From positions 34,326,501 through 34,390,500 of the forward strand of contig CM072804.1 of NCBI GenBank assembly GCA_037013495.1: DNA of 64,000 bases. The letters are read 5' to 3'. Source of the stretch: Hippophae tibetana (lineage: Eukaryota > Streptophyta > Magnoliopsida > Rosales > Elaeagnaceae). Below are positions 22,480 to 35,655 of this stretch, in pieces. The position numbers and the translations under genes are program-made. How positions within the stretch are numbered: position 1 is the first letter of the stretch; each line of letters begins with the position of its first letter. The notes under the pieces were generated by a model. The model did not search any database, was not told the DNA's origin, and saw only the letters and a program-made list of their open reading frames with translations.

Positions 22480-22910
22480 TTGTAAGTGGACAGAGCATGA
22501 TAAAATAATAATTGAAACAAATGCTTCACATGAATATTGGGGAGCATTTTTCAGAGTAAAAGTAGATGACAAAGATAAATATATTTATAAATATATATAA
22601 GGATTTTTCAATGGTCCAAAATTAAATTATCACAACAATGAAAAATAATATTTAACTGTCAAAAAAGCTATTAAGAAATTTACAATATATTTAATAAGTT
22701 CTAGATTCATTGTTAGAATCGATAACAAGATTTTTGGTTATTTTTAATAATTAATATTACAAGTGATTATAAACAATGAATATTAGTTAGATAACAACAG
22801 TGGTTTAGCAACTACAATTTTGAGGTCAAACATCTGTTAGAAAATTGCTAGAAAATAAGAATAGTTTAGCAGATATTCTTACAAGAGAATTAATTAACAA
22901 CTTTAACTAT
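22480..22910 (+). pseudogene. EPRV1 RNase H remnant
   Basis: Begins ETNASHEYWGAFFRVK (first acidic position of the RNase H fold, with the usual aspartate read as asparagine), then a G-x-x-N-G-x-x-L-N-Y-H segment and FIVRIDNKIFGYF. The terminal L-A-D-I-L-T-R-E block is near 22868. It matches the intact 96-codon piece of EPRV2. Confidence 0.85.
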
Positions 22911-22929
22911 TTTTTTTGCAGGATTGGAA

Positions 22930-24400
22930 TATCTAATATCAAGATAAAGATAAAGTAAAAAAAGATAAGAATCATTCAAGAATAATTGGAGGTTTTATAC
23001 CAAGAGAAGTCTCTTTTTGAGACAAGACTTAAACAAGAAGAACTTAACAGTTTAAAACTAACATTAAAGTCCAAAAAATCTAAAAAGGAATCCACCTTAG
23101 AGATTCATTCGAAGGAAGGTAAAACTTCTAAAGAAGAAGTTCAAAATGTGAAGGAAGAACTTAATCATCCAAAAGAGAGTAACACCTTCAAAAAGGAAAA
23201 GGAAAAGCTCAATTGGACTGAAGATGTAAAAATAATAAGATAAAAAAAAGACGTATGTGGACTATAATGGTCCAACATTATAAATTTACAACAACTAGCT
23301 TGAAAGTAAAGCTATTATCAATTTTTTGAATAACTAACAGAGTTTTCATTAATATAATAGAAGCTGAAGGTAGTTATACCAATTATAGAGTACCAAAATT
23401 ATTAACTCTATAAGATATAGTTAAAAATTACTCTATAGTATTACAATAACCACCATTATCACCAAGCAGGTTAAAGACCCTAGGAAAGATAGTATGACCA
23501 CCAATACTATTTAGGAAAACATCTCCTAGGAATACATTGATCATCAAAGACAAAAAAAATACCAATACAGAAATTTAAGCAAACCACAATGCTTGAGTCT
23601 CTATAACATAACTAGAAAATATATACTCAATAACATATCAAATATATGAAATTTTACACCATAAAAAAATTCCCTACAAGCAATAAATCTACTATTCTTA
23701 AAGAAGTTGATCCAATTTTTATTTATAAATCTTTCCATGTAGATTTAATTGAGAACCTATATTCAAGAATTAAATTATTTTTCTAAATTTTTTAAAAAGC
23801 TACCAATAAAGTTAAGCATGTCTGTCTCAAACTGGAATGAGGATGGTTGTGTTAATCCTTATTATTTTATCAAATTTGGGATTTTCAACACTAATAGAAA
23901 AGTTCTAAAAGCAATGGCACTTTCAAAAAATGAATTCAATACAAATAAACTATATATTGCAAGAGGACAAATGCTAATTAAATTTATCATGAATTCAAAA
24001 AAATTGATAATTCTTCTAAAGTCAAGGTAAATTACTTGGCGAGTAAAGTTATAATCACTTTGACCAATAAAGTTACAATCACTTCCCATAGTACTAAGGC
24101 ACTCACTGAAAAAGATGGTGAGAAAATCAATAAGTTTGAAACTAATTTTAACAATAATAATTTAAAAAATTGGTCAAGAAACAAGAAAGGTGTTTTTTTT
24201 ATGGCAAAAAAATTACTAAGGATCACAAATACATTTACTATATTAGAGATAAAAAAAAAAGATAAAGATGCATCATCGTCTATGTCATCAAAAAGGTTAT
24301 CAGTATAAAATGACAAAGAAGAATAAAGATATAAAAACCACATTTTCAGTCGGTAGATCATGCCAAGGAAATGAATGCTTAAATTCAAAAACCAAAAATA
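22930..24400 (+). pseudogene. EPRV1 viroplasmin-like / C-terminal region
   Basis: 22986-23243 is an open 85-codon stretch, lysine- and glutamate-rich and probably coiled coil. After it a Y-N-G-P-T-L segment with I-Y-N-N near 23262-23300 matches the start of the viroplasmin domain (Y-x-G-x-x-x-x-I-Y-x-x-W pattern, tryptophan lost). An open 93-codon piece (23749-24030) follows and has no family I know. In caulimovirids this C-terminal region relates to inclusion-body and translation functions. Confidence 0.55.
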
Positions 24401-24451
24401 AAAAAGTTAGGTGAATTATTAAAGTACAAGTAAATTAGGGTTTTTCACTAT

Positions 24452-24648
24452 TATAAATAGAGATTTCTTATCTTATAAAATAACCTCTATTTTCATTAAT
24501 TAGACACAACTTCATCAATAAGAAATGCTCTACTGTAAATATTATTCATCTAACAACTATGTATTTAAAAACTATGAGCGACTAAAAATCTCTTCAAGGT
24601 TCTTAGTTGGCTATTAAAATTATAATAATTATTAATATTGTGAATAAA
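24452..24648 (+). promoter_or_regulatory. EPRV1 pregenomic promoter and poly(A) signal
   Basis: TATAAATA at 24452-24459 is followed by AATAAA at 24643-24648, a spacing typical of pararetroviral terminal redundancy. Part of this region, including the GTGAATAA stretch, aligns with the reverse strand of EPRV2 at about 32165-32340. Confidence 0.6.
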
Positions 24649-24973
24649 ATAAAGTGCAGCCACTCTTTTTCTATTCTCTAGGAAGTCTAATATGAACACC
24701 ATATGGATGCAAAAGTTTTGTCATTATTAGGAAGATATTAAGGCTTGAACAAGCTGAGTCAATTATGGATCTTAAATGATTAAATATTTTTTATAATATT
24801 TATAAAACTAATAAATAAGAAAATGAAGATAAAGAAACTAGCCACAAGCCTGTATAAAATAAACACAAGAAAATTATAAAGATTAAATAATGTTTTAATA
24901 AAGAACTTAAAGGTTTGCCTTTAAATAATAACATGCAATAAGTAACAACTAGCATTGTAAAATTGTCACAATT

Positions 24974-24985
24974 TGATATCAAAGC
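24974..24985 (+). other. EPRV1 Met-tRNA primer-binding site
   Basis: TGATATCAAAGC matches the usual TGGTATCAGAGC at 10 of 12 positions and is followed by TATAA as in many caulimovirids. It lies about 330 bases past the poly(A) signal. Confidence 0.65.
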
Positions 24986-25030
24986 TATAAGAAAAAAAAT
25001 ACACAATTGGATAGAAATTTAATGTCGTTA

Positions 25031-25371
25031 ACCATTCGAAAATATTGTGATATTAACTATAAAGGTGTAGGGCATTAGAGCTCTTTTTATAAACCTTAGA
25101 GACATATTTTAAGATATGTCAAATTTTAAGGACATTAGTAATAATTTCCCCCATAAACTTGCATCCCTTGCAAAGACAACAATGTTAGCATATAAAAATC
25201 CTTTATAATGGTATTTATATTTTTTTATTATTTAACCTACAATTTAATTTGAAATACAAAGTTCATGCATATATATAGGCACTTTATACAAAAAGAAAAA
25301 AATTACAATTTTTTTAAATAGAATGTTTGGTTTTCCATTTTTAATTAAATAATATTTGAAGTGATTAAAAT
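25031..25371. other. AT-rich non-coding DNA
   Basis: Nothing recognised between the end of EPRV1 and the MITE. Confidence 0.4.
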
Positions 25372-25994
25372 TAAGGGTGAGTAGCGGATTAAAAATGTCT
25401 CCTTTTGGCCAATCTAAATCTAATTTGATCTGAAAGGATTTGAATATTTTCAATTTGAATCCGATATGATGATATAATCAATCCGAACCAATCTGAATCC
25501 AAGCAAATCATATTTTTTTGAATTGGATAAAGTCAGATTAATATTAAAATTTATTTATAAATTATTGTCATTTATAAAACACAACATACACAATTTTAAA
25601 TTGATATTTTTGTAACAAATATTATTATTTATAGTCACAACTAAAAAAATTAAAAGAATAAAAAGTATATCTATACAATTATTAAATTATTATAAAAATT
25701 ATATTTATTTTTTAAGTTAAAATAATAATCTAATATAATTATGGTATATATAATATTTAAATATAACACATTATAAAATGAAATACGCATTTAATTGTAA
25801 TTGAATAATAATTTGGTCTGGATCAGATACAATAAATTATAAAAAAATTCAATCCAAATCCGATTTGAATATTAATAGATTGTATAATTTTCAATCTAAA
25901 TATGATTCTATTCTAAAATATATCAATCAAATCTGATAAATCAGATCAAAATTTTCAATTTAAGCGGATTAATCGAATTATTTGTTCACCTCTA
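25372..25994. mobile_element. hAT-like MITE, 623 bp
   Basis: The left end TAAGGGTGAGTAGCGGATT and the reverse complement of the right end (TAGAGGTGAACAAATAATTC) form imperfect inverted repeats. The flanks ATTAAAAT (25364-25371) and ATTAGAAC (25995-26002) agree at 6 of 8 positions, consistent with an aged 8-bp target duplication. Subterminal regions are full of AATCCGAAC/ATCCAAATC words, as in many plant hAT-derived elements. No transposase. Confidence 0.7.
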
Positions 25995-26002
25995 ATTAGA
26001 AC

Positions 26003-27405
26003 ATATGATTTAAAATAGTAGAGGGGTAATAATATTTGATTTACAATACTAAAAGCATAAATAAAGGAGTAATTTCAATGTATATACTAGTGGGACTCAC
26101 TACAATTTATATATTATTTACTTTATTTTGAGTGAATATATATTACAAAGAAAGTTTTATATGTGTATAGATGATATGAAAAATCATTTCATCAAATATT
26201 TAACTTATTCATATAGAAGGAAATTATTTTAATTGTAGCACAAAAAATATTATCTTAAAAATATGGATAACGATATTATCACAATGTATTATGCTGTTAT
26301 TATAAAAATAATTTATTTATAATAATTTTATCAAATGATAGTGATACTAAAGTGTAATTAATATTAAAAATAAAAATAAAATAAATATTTTATATATTTT
26401 TATTATAACATTAATAAAAATTATTATGAAAATATATACACAAATCATATATAAATATTTTCACATTGCAAATAGTAATAATTGGGATATGAAGAAATTT
26501 TCTTGATTAAAATAATTATTCTTCTTTTTATTTATTGACATTTTTAATGTCACTAATTTTATATTGTGTATACATGATTAGTGATTTGAATTTAATAAAT
26601 ATGTAATGGTATTAATATTTGAATAATAATTAGTATTATTTCAAATTCTTCATTTTGGAAAAAATCTTTAAATATAATTTTTTAAGTTACATTTATTATT
26701 ACACGGTGAAAAATATCGATGTTACAATTACATAGAAATGTATAAAACATTACTCTTAAATCAAATAATTAATTAATTTTTTAATTAAGAAAAAATAATT
26801 TATAACAATAATTATTGTAAAAAAATATTTTTTATCATAATTTGATATATACATTAATCTACAATATACAATATAATTTTCCCATATTAATAAGTAATCT
26901 CATAATTACTTTAACATATTATTTCTTCAATTTAACACCAAATTTAATATTGACACATCACTTGATGTGTTAGTAAGTGTGATAATTTGTAACTGACCTA
27001 CAATTAAAGCACTACACAAAAATAAATTATTTGATACGATATTGACAAAACTTATATAATTTTATTTAATAAATAAGTCAAATATAGTTGACTATCATAT
27101 CAAACTTATTAAATATTTTTATAAGTATTTTTCACTTAAAATAATATATATTAATTGAACTTTTCAATTAATACAGATATGAGACTCGAAAAGAATTAGT
27201 TCAATACAAATATAATCCGCTTATAAATGAATTGAATGGACCATATCTATTCATTAAATGAGTAAATTTGAACTACATGAATTATCACTTTTACATGATG
27301 AAAATAATTATCCAAAGATAATAACATAGTGCACAATAAAATTTCCAAAATAATTATTCATAAGAATTAATAAGTGTATTTATTATAAGAGTATTTTGGT
27401 ATAAA
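26003..27405. other. AT-rich non-coding DNA
   Basis: No coding sequence or element recognised. Runs of A and T dominate. Confidence 0.4.
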
Positions 27406-28140
27406 TGAATGTCACACAAATTGTGTGTGTAATTAATATGTAAGTATACATATCGCAACAAGTAATATAATGATAAAAAAAAGTGTTCACATGGAGATTA
27501 TTTTGTTAGAAACTAATTTTTTAAAAATAAAAAAATAAAAATCAATTATTTTTGTGTTTTTATATTTTAAGGAAGCCAAATTAAAATAACTAAAAGTAAA
27601 TAGCAATAATTAAGTAAATCAATTTTGGTAACTAAAAAGATATATGAGAAAATATCTAGTAATACTTAATCTCCCAATTTTCTAAACATGTAAATCGCTA
27701 AAATCCCCCCAATATAATTATCAATTAATTATATGATCAATTAAATATAACCTAGCATGTATTCCTCTCAAGTAAACTATACATCATATAATAATTAATT
27801 TAATCATATTCTCATGTCAATTTAAATTGTATACTATTTATTAATTTTATCAATTATGTATCACATACATAAAAATCATACATCTTTGTCTAGAAACTAT
27901 GTCTCTATAGATAAATTGTTGGTCAAACAATTAATAGCATAAAAATCAGATTAAATAATATAATTAAATTATAATTATAATTTGAGTAAAATATTAGATC
28001 ATCACATGGTGAAAATTGGGTTCATAAGATTTCTAGATTAATAAATTAACTACATATAATTGTATTCACAAAACTCATATTTTTCATAAAAAAAACATAA
28101 AATTGATAAAAAAAACAGTAGAAAAAGAAATATAATCAAA
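27406..28140. repeat. Partial copy of LTR family B
   Basis: Aligns with LTR B at 35233-35655 and, beyond the point where solo LTR A' splits B, with 37263-37620. Shared blocks include TCGCAACAA(G/C)TAATATAATG, TTCTAAACATGTAAATC and CAAACAATTAATA(G/A)CATAAAAAT. The copy stops about halfway through the family's length. In LTR B the counterpart is interrupted by LTR A', so this copy shows the uninterrupted sequence there. Confidence 0.85.
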
Positions 28141-28475
28141 ATAGCTATTTATAAGACTGTATTTATTATAAAGATATTTTAATATTCAATAAAATTACTA
28201 AAATAATTATTTATAAAAATATTTTAATATTTATTGATATAAAAAATTGTCAAAAAAGATAAAAATTCAAGCATTGTTATTCCAATTTACCAGGTACATA
28301 CATATATATTTAATGCACGAGAATAATAGTTATATTTATTATATACATTAAATAATATATTACTTATAAATATATATAAAGTTAAGGATGTGAGATATAT
28401 GTATAATTTGCAATAAAAAAATATTTTTCCTTTTTTAAATTAATAAGATTGCAATATATTTTTACCCTTAAAAGA
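28141..28475. other. AT-rich DNA resembling the flank before 27406
   Basis: Bases 28141-28200 resemble 27340-27405 (GTATTTATTATAA, then ATTTT), so the partial LTR lies between two related stretches. Confidence 0.45.
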
Positions 28476-28640
28476 CCTTTTAATTATTAATAAATATATT
28501 CGTATTGCTAGAAATTGAAGATATTTTGATACGTTTTAATTATTAATAAAAATATTCGTATTACTAAAAATTGAAGATATTTTGATACCTTTTAATTATT
28601 AATTAAAATATTCGTATTGCTAGAAATTGAAGATATTTTG
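28476..28640. repeat. Tandem repeat, 56-bp unit, three copies
   Basis: Units start at 28476, 28532 and 28588. Each contains TTTTAATTATTAAT, ATTCGTATT and AATTGAAGATATTTTGA. The unit length is constant and there are few substitutions. Confidence 0.92.
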
Positions 28641-29672
28641 AAAAAAATCAGTAAAATTTAATTATCTTTTTATTCCATGAATCATGTTAACGCTTGAAAA
28701 TAACTTCTAAAATTTACAATTCTTATTCTTAATTAAATTTATATTAGGCAAACCGAACATAGCCTAAAAGTTCCTAAAATGCGATAAATATCCTAATTTC
28801 CTTTTAAGGATAAATACCTTTGGTATTTTTTATTTAAATAAAAATATTGTTTCTATCTTTTAAATTAAAAATATGTTTATTAATTTTTTTATTTATAAAA
28901 ATAAGTCATATAAAGATTTTTAATAATATTAATAAATATTTTATTATTAAAATTATTTAAAGAAAATAATATCAAGGTTATTATTGAAGAGTGAAATAAC
29001 AAGGATATAAGTTATAAAGTTTTTTATAAAATAATTTTAAAATTATTAAATACTATTTTATCATAGTTATTTTTAAAAAAATAACTAAATGATATATTTT
29101 TTAATTTATAAAATTAAATAATATATTTTATATAAATAAAATACTAAATTGATGTGGTGAGTGTGATGATTCTTTGAAAATTTCCAGTATAAACTTTAAA
29201 CTTCCGGCTACCAGCTTACAACTATGCAGAGTAAGACCGGAAGATAATAATATGGCGGGGATGTGTACTAATTAGAAGTATATTTTTAAAGGTTCATTAA
29301 AAATATATTATTTATATGTTTTTATAACGTAATTTTTGTATATTTAAAGTATAAGTTAGTAAAAGTTTTAAATTATAACACTTTATTTACGTAATTTTAT
29401 AATTATGAAAAAAAATATCTATTTGTTTTTTATAATTATGTAATTAAAGTTTTCTTTTTTAATGTAAAAAATAAATATTTTAATAATGATAAATTACGCT
29501 ACCTCCTCCAGAATTGGTGACTTTGGAATTCTAAAGAAGAAGTGTTTTTGGAATTACGTACAAGCATTTTATTCCGTTTTAAGCACAAAATAAAAAAATA
29601 TATACTTTTAATAAGCATCGATCACAATTGTAATTTTCGGGTTTTTTATTTAAAAAAAGTATATTCCCCATG
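28641..29672. other. Non-coding DNA
   Basis: AT-rich apart from about 29150-29280, where the inverted repeat CTTCCGG/CCGGAAG (about 29200-29245) occurs. No gene recognised. Confidence 0.4.

Positions 29673-29717
<45 letters not shown>
29673..29717. repeat. (AT)n microsatellite
   Basis: More than 40 bases of uninterrupted AT dinucleotide. Confidence 0.95.
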
Positions 29718-29721
<4 letters not shown>

Positions 29722-30822
29722 AAAGCGTTTTAATTTGAAGTAGCTAGCTCCCAAATGGCCAAATAGGTCATTTGCATGAGATTATTCCTTGAAAGATACT
29801 TTTATTTTTCACTCATCAATACTTTCAAACATTTCTCGAGAATTATTTTTATCTACCGTACCATACGTTAAAAAAGCATAAAAATTGCAAGAGTACTTCC
29901 AGCAAATTCAATGGCATAATCATGTATGAGGTTAGGCCGGGTTTTAATCAGTTAAATACTTTGTCTTTATAATGATTTATTAGTCTCTATATTACATATA
30001 TATGATTTTTGTATTTTTAATAAAATTTAAATGTAATTCATAACATTTAGGAAATAAAATGCAATTTTATTTTGTTTGTATGTTCGAAGATTAATAATTA
30101 ATTATTCTTATTTTCCACCAAAAATTAGTTATTTATATACAATTATAGTTTTTTTTTAAAATTTATAAAATATAATAATAATTTAAATTATTTTAATTTT
30201 AAAATTAAAAAAACACTAAATTTTAATTCATATAGGTAGGTATTAAAATATTTATATATTTAATTAATATTAATGATGATTATTTTCTAACACTCATTAT
30301 ATTATAATACTATGTTATTTTAATTCACAAAACTTCCTAACTATAAAATAGTATTTTTTATTAATTATTATTAGATAATTATATTTTTTCCATAAAAAGA
30401 TAATGATTATTTTGATTAATTATATATCATAACGATAAATAAAAAATAATAATAACTTATCATATATTTAAAATATTGATTATATATAATTATATTTGTA
30501 CTTTAAATAATATAAATTATGCTTTTTTTATATACAAAATGAGACTTGAGATATAGAACTTTAATATGCAAGGCAAAAATAATCTTTATATTATTAAATT
30601 ATAACTCTTTATTTTTAATTTTTGAGTATTATATTAAATATTGAATATTCTAAAATAGATATGATTTAGTTATGTCTAAAAAAATATTTCTTGGTTCAGC
30701 CATTGAATTATTCTGACATCAAATGACTACCAAAAAAAGCTACAAATCTTATTATATCTTTTTTAAATCAAAAACAAAATTAATTTAATTTTAAGTATAA
30801 ATTAATTAAAACATTAAAAATA

Positions 30823-30952
30823 AAAGATTGTAAATAAGAGTAAAAAAGGAAAACGCGTGCATCAATGTGTTCGTTGGTTCGGTACCTAAAGATTGTAAAT
30901 AAGAGTAAAAACAAAAACGCGTGTATCATATCAATGTATTCGTTGGTTCGGT
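30823..30952. repeat. Tandem duplication, 65-bp unit, two copies
   Basis: AAAGATTGTAAATAAGAGTA starts at 30823 and again at 30888. Each copy ends with ACGCGTG, then TCGTTGGTTCGGT. One copy has a small insertion. Confidence 0.9.
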
Positions 30953-31599
30953 TAAGTTATGAATGCAAAATGCAAAATTATTATCATTATAACCTAAAAA
31001 AAAGAATTGAAAAATTAATGATTTGAGATAAGAAATCACAACCTTGTAATTCGTAGAAAAAAAGAAAATGGGAAGAGGAATGCTAATGTCTACTTATTTT
31101 TGCAGTCATGTTTACTAAACATATTTTAACAATTAAGGTTAAGTAATATTTCTTAAATTAATAGTAACATGTATTATCGTTTATAATAAATATGTTATGA
31201 AATTTAATAACATATTAAATTGTAATAAAATTATTACTTTATTTAATAATGTTATATATTATTTTTTCATCATAACAAATGTTAATAAAGATAAATCATT
31301 TTTTTATGAAAAATAATAACATTACTTAAATTTGTATATATTTTTATATATAATAAAACTATTTTAAAGAATTATAAAAATATTCATTTTTAATGATAAT
31401 TATATCATATGCTATTATATAAGTGATTTATGTATTAAAAGAAAGTATAAATTTGTACGTAAAGGGAATGCCTTGTCAAGTCAATCATACATTCGATGGA
31501 ATTATGTGGAAATTGGAAAAGGACAAAAAAGAAGAACACTTGGCGTTTTGGTAATGACGAAATAAGGAAATAACACAGCTGTGTGCTAACTGTTAAGTT

Positions 31600-31745
31600 G
31601 TTAATTATTAATTGAATTTATTTAAAAATGAAATTAACTGAAGAAGAACGATGACTATTACATTGAAAGAAACAAAACCATAGAGATATCTAGATAAGCC
31701 AGCCACGTTCCTGGAAATCTCTAATCCATTTCCTTCTTCTTTAGT
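31600..31745. repeat. Dispersed repeat, left copy
   Basis: Shares TTAATTATTAATT, TTTATTTAAAAAT, AAATTAACTGA, TAGAGATATCTAGATAAG and CCATTTCCTTC in the same order with 56682-56789. The two copies have the same orientation and lie outside the two ends of the EPRV2 nested block. Confidence 0.8.
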
Positions 31746-32159
31746 GTTATTCATGATTTATCATTAACCAAGTTATTTTTTCACTCCATCTTCTTAACAA
31801 TGTTTTCAAAAAATAAAAATAAAACATTAATATTAAATTTTATTCATCTATAATACTATTTCATCACATATTTAACTATACAATGCTAGTATACATCTAG
31901 TTGTTAATTCCTGTATATTATTAATTAAAAATAATTATTTTTCTTATCATAACATTGTGTTATTTTATTTTATCTTCTTATTTATCAGTATTATAAATTT
32001 ATATAAGTAAATATTTAGACATTAAAGATCATTAATTAGCTAAAAAGTTATAATTATTATATTTAAATTTAATGAATCCATCACGATCTTTTCATTTGTT
32101 CGTCTTTTTTTGTTACATTAGTTATGTCTTAGTTTTATTTAAACTTTAATACATCTATG

Positions 32160-35100
32160 GTAATTGTGAGCATTCTGCATCGGTATATAAATGATCTCCA
32201 ATTTATATTTACTAAAAAAGAGTGATGATACTCAATCTTATTCACAATATAATAATAATTACAATTCTAACACTAATTAAAAACATTAAAGAGATTCTTA
32301 ATCGCTACTAATTATTTGATACATAATTATTGGTTAATTTTTTTGGATAAAGGAGATTGCTATGCTAGAAATAAGAGTTACTATTTTATCTTTAATTTGA
32401 TAATTCATCTATTTGATTGTTTTTTGGCTTTATCAATTTCATCCATTATTATTTCTTGACACATTCTGCCAACTAAAGATATGGATATTACATCTTTATT
32501 TTTATTTGTCATATTCTACCGATAGTTCTTTCCTCTTTCCTCTTTCTTCTTCATTGTCATTTTCTATTGACAGTCCTTTAGATAACGTTGACGATGACAC
32601 ATCTTCATCTTCCTTTATGCAATAAATGCACCTGTGATTTTTGGTGACTTTTCTGACATAGAAGTAGAATACATTCCTTGTTTATTGACCAATTTTTAGA
32701 TTGTCATTATTAAAATTTATCTCAAATTTGGTAATTTTTTTCACCATCCTCTTTGATGAGAGCCATGCTACTATGAGAAGTAATGATGATTTTGTTGATT
32801 AAATAATTTACTTTGATCTTAGTAGAATTATCTATTTTCCTAAGTTTTGAGTAAATTTAGCTTAATATTTGACCTCTTAATACACATAGTTCATCTGTGT
32901 TGAATTCGTTTTCCCGAAGTGCCCTTGGTTTGGGAACTTGTCTATTTGTGTTGGAAATTCCCAGCTTGATGAAGTGGTACAAATTGATACATCCTTAGAC
33001 GTTCTAATCCATTAGTGAACTGAAAAATATGAGATAAATAGGCTTATCACCTGCTTTTATCTTCTTCCTAAAGTTGTTGATTACTTTTTTGAATTTTTTT
33101 AGGAAATAATTTAATTTATTTAAGTTAATTTATGGATATATGTTTTTAATTAGTTCTACGTGGAAAGCTTTGTGAACAAATATTGGATCAACTCCTTCCA
33201 AAATTTTGAATTTACTCCCTGTAGGGAATTCATTTTTGTAGTATAGAACTTCATATCTTCTATTTGTTCCTGGGTAGATTTTCTAGCCAAGTTGTAGAGA
33301 CTCAACTATTATGGTTTGATGAGATTTCTATATTGATCTTTTTCATCTTCAATGACTAATGAATTTTTGAGGGATGTTTCCCTAATTAACATTGGATGTC
33401 TTACTATCTTTAATGTTTATGGGAGAGATTCTTCTCTAAATAATATTGGTGGTCGTATTACTTTTCCTTGAGTTGTCAACCTACTTGATGTTGTCAGTTG
33501 TTGTTGTGGTGCTACAGAGTAATTCCTTGGTATCTCTTCTAGAGTTAATAGTTGTGCTATTTTGTAATTGGCATTCCTTCAACCTCTATTCTATTGGTAA
33601 ACACTATATGAGTTACTCCACTAAATCTAAAAATATATTTACTTGCTTTTGCCCAATTCTTGTAGATGCTTGGTTTTGAGCCATTATAAACCACATAAGT
33701 CTTTTTCTATTCCTCTTTTTTTTGTTTCATCAACCCAATTGAGCTTTTTATTTCAGAGATGTTACTTTCTTTTGAACTGTTAGGTTCTTCCTTTTCATCC
33801 TAAATTATTTCCTTAAAAGTTTTACCTTCCTTAGATTGAATTTTTGATGAAGATTCCTATTTAAATTTTTTGGACTCTAAGAGTTGTTTTAAACAATCAA
33901 GTTCTTCTTGTTTATTTCCTATCTTCATAAGAGACTTCTCAAGGTATAAAAGCTCAAGTTGTTCCTGAATGATTTTTGTCTCCTTTTCTTTTCTTTTGAT
34001 CTTAATATCAAGATGTTCTATTTCTACAAGTATAAAAATAGTTAGAGGTGTTAATTCCTTGGTAAAAACATCTGCTAAACTATTCTTATTTTTTGAGAGA
34101 TGTAAAACATCAAAAAACTTTCTTGGAAATAATGGGAAATGTAAACTATTATTGTCATCTAACTAATCTTATTTGTTTATAATCACTTGCAATTTTAGTT
34201 CTTAAGAAATAACTAAATTTTTTGTTATCAGTTCTAACAATGAAATTGAAACTTATGACATATCTTGAAAATTTCTTAATAGTTTTTTTAACAACTTCAT
34301 ATTCTTTTTCATTACTGTGATAATTTAATTCTGAACCGTGGAAAGATCTTGAAGTATACTTGTAAAGATATTCATCTTTGTCATTTATTTTTACTTTTAA
34401 TACTGCTTTCCAATGTTCATGTGAAGCAACCGTTTTAATTCTCATTTTATCATCTAGACTTGGATGGTATAAAGTTGGTAGTTTTTTATTTGTGCTTTTA
34501 CCTTATCCACATATAAAGTATCTTGTTTTGTCCACTTCTAGGCATAATCTTTTTTAAATTTTTCTAGTAAGGGTTTTCGCATTTCTACAAATTTCTTGAT
34601 GCATGCTTCAACAAATGTTAAACATCATAGGAATCTTTGTAGTTGATTTTTTTTTTCTTTCAATGCATTAGGAAAATATTGAATGTTATTTAGTCTATGT
34701 GGTTATTGATTATGTTTTCCATCTTTAATTTCCAACCCTAGATACTTAAGTTTTTGTTGAGCAATTACTACTTTCTTTTTAGAAAGTACAATGCCTTCTT
34801 TTCTACATTTTTGTAGAATATTAAAAATATCCAAATAATATTTATTTAATTTATTACTAAAAACTAAAATATCATTTATGTAAACACAATAAATATTTTA
34901 TAATTTCTTAAAGATGTTATTCATATATCTTTAAAAGATATCTAAACCTTATTTTAATTCAAATGGTACAACAGTCTATTGGACGGTCCTTGGAGGTAAT
35001 TAAATGCCGTTAGTTTTTTTTGATTTTTCATCTTTTCTTATTTTCCAAAATCTACTTTTACAATCAAAACTCAAGAAGTATTTTTTTTTTTAATGAAAAT

Positions 35101-35232
35101 AGTGCTTCTTTCTTTGGAATAAAGTATCCATCATTAATGGTTTTTTTATTCAATGCTTTAAAGTTTATTAGCATTTTTTTCTCTTCTTTTTTTAACTTAT
35201 TTTTCGAATAATAATGTTGGACAAGAGTTAGG
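32160..35232 (-). pseudogene. EPRV2, part 3: RT C-terminal half, RNase H, viroplasmin-like region and leader
   Basis: Read on the minus strand from 35232 downward. RT blocks come first. RNase H is open over 96 codons at 34445-34155, with ASHEHWKAVLKVKINDKDEY, HGSELNYHSNEKEYEVV and FIVRTDNKKFSYFLR. A viroplasmin-like segment (YNGSKPSIYKNWAKASKYI) lies near 33690-33630. The leader at about 32340-32165 aligns with EPRV1 24560-24710. Collinear with EPRV1 throughout. The sequence stops at LTR B and resumes at 49921. Confidence 0.87.
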
Positions 35233-35655
35233 TGATGATCAAAAACAAATTATGTGAAATGAATACGAAAGTATATCTATCGCAACAACTAATATAATGA
35301 TAAGAACAGACCGTTCCCACAGAGATTATGTTATTAGAAACAAATTTTTAAAATAAAAACTAATTTGTTTTTGTTTTTATGTTTTAAGAAATCAAAATTA
35401 AAAGAACTAAAAATAAATAGAAATAATTAATTAAATCATATTTGGCAGCTAAGAAGATATATGAGAAGATATCTAGGAATACTTAATCTTTTAATTTTCT
35501 AAACATGTAAATCACAAAAATTTCCTCATTATAATTACCAATTAATTACATGATCAATTGAATCTAACATAGTATGTATTATTTTCTCAAGTAAATTACA
35601 TATCATATAGTAATTAAATTAATCACACTCTAATGTCAATTAATTTGTATACTAC

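Larger units (their letters stand above)
18880..25030 (+). mobile_element. Endogenous pararetrovirus copy 1 (EPRV1), Caulimoviridae-like
   Basis: Remnants run in the order movement protein, coat protein with zinc knuckle, aspartic protease, RT, RNase H, viroplasmin-like domain, then a promoter and poly(A) signal and finally a Met-tRNA primer site. There are no LTRs. This order fits petuvirus/florendovirus-like members of Caulimoviridae, which integrate passively. EPRV2 (minus strand, 32-55 kb) aligns with it nearly end to end, which supports both limits. Frames are broken throughout and catalytic residues are lost, so it is inactive. The primer site lies after the coding part, as expected for a circular genome opened near its leader. 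Confidence 0.88.
29718..32159. other. AT-rich non-coding DNA with short repeats
   Basis: No coding sequence recognised. It contains the 65-bp tandem duplication at 30823 and the dispersed repeat at 31600, listed separately. Confidence 0.4.

Noticed and set aside
28476-28640. CRISPR-like regular repeat
   Set aside because: The units are directly tandem with no unique spacers, and the genome is a plant.
32413-33679. Plus-strand frames of 70-77 codons rich in Ser, Leu and Phe
   Set aside because: Antisense to EPRV2 sequence that aligns with EPRV1 coding regions.
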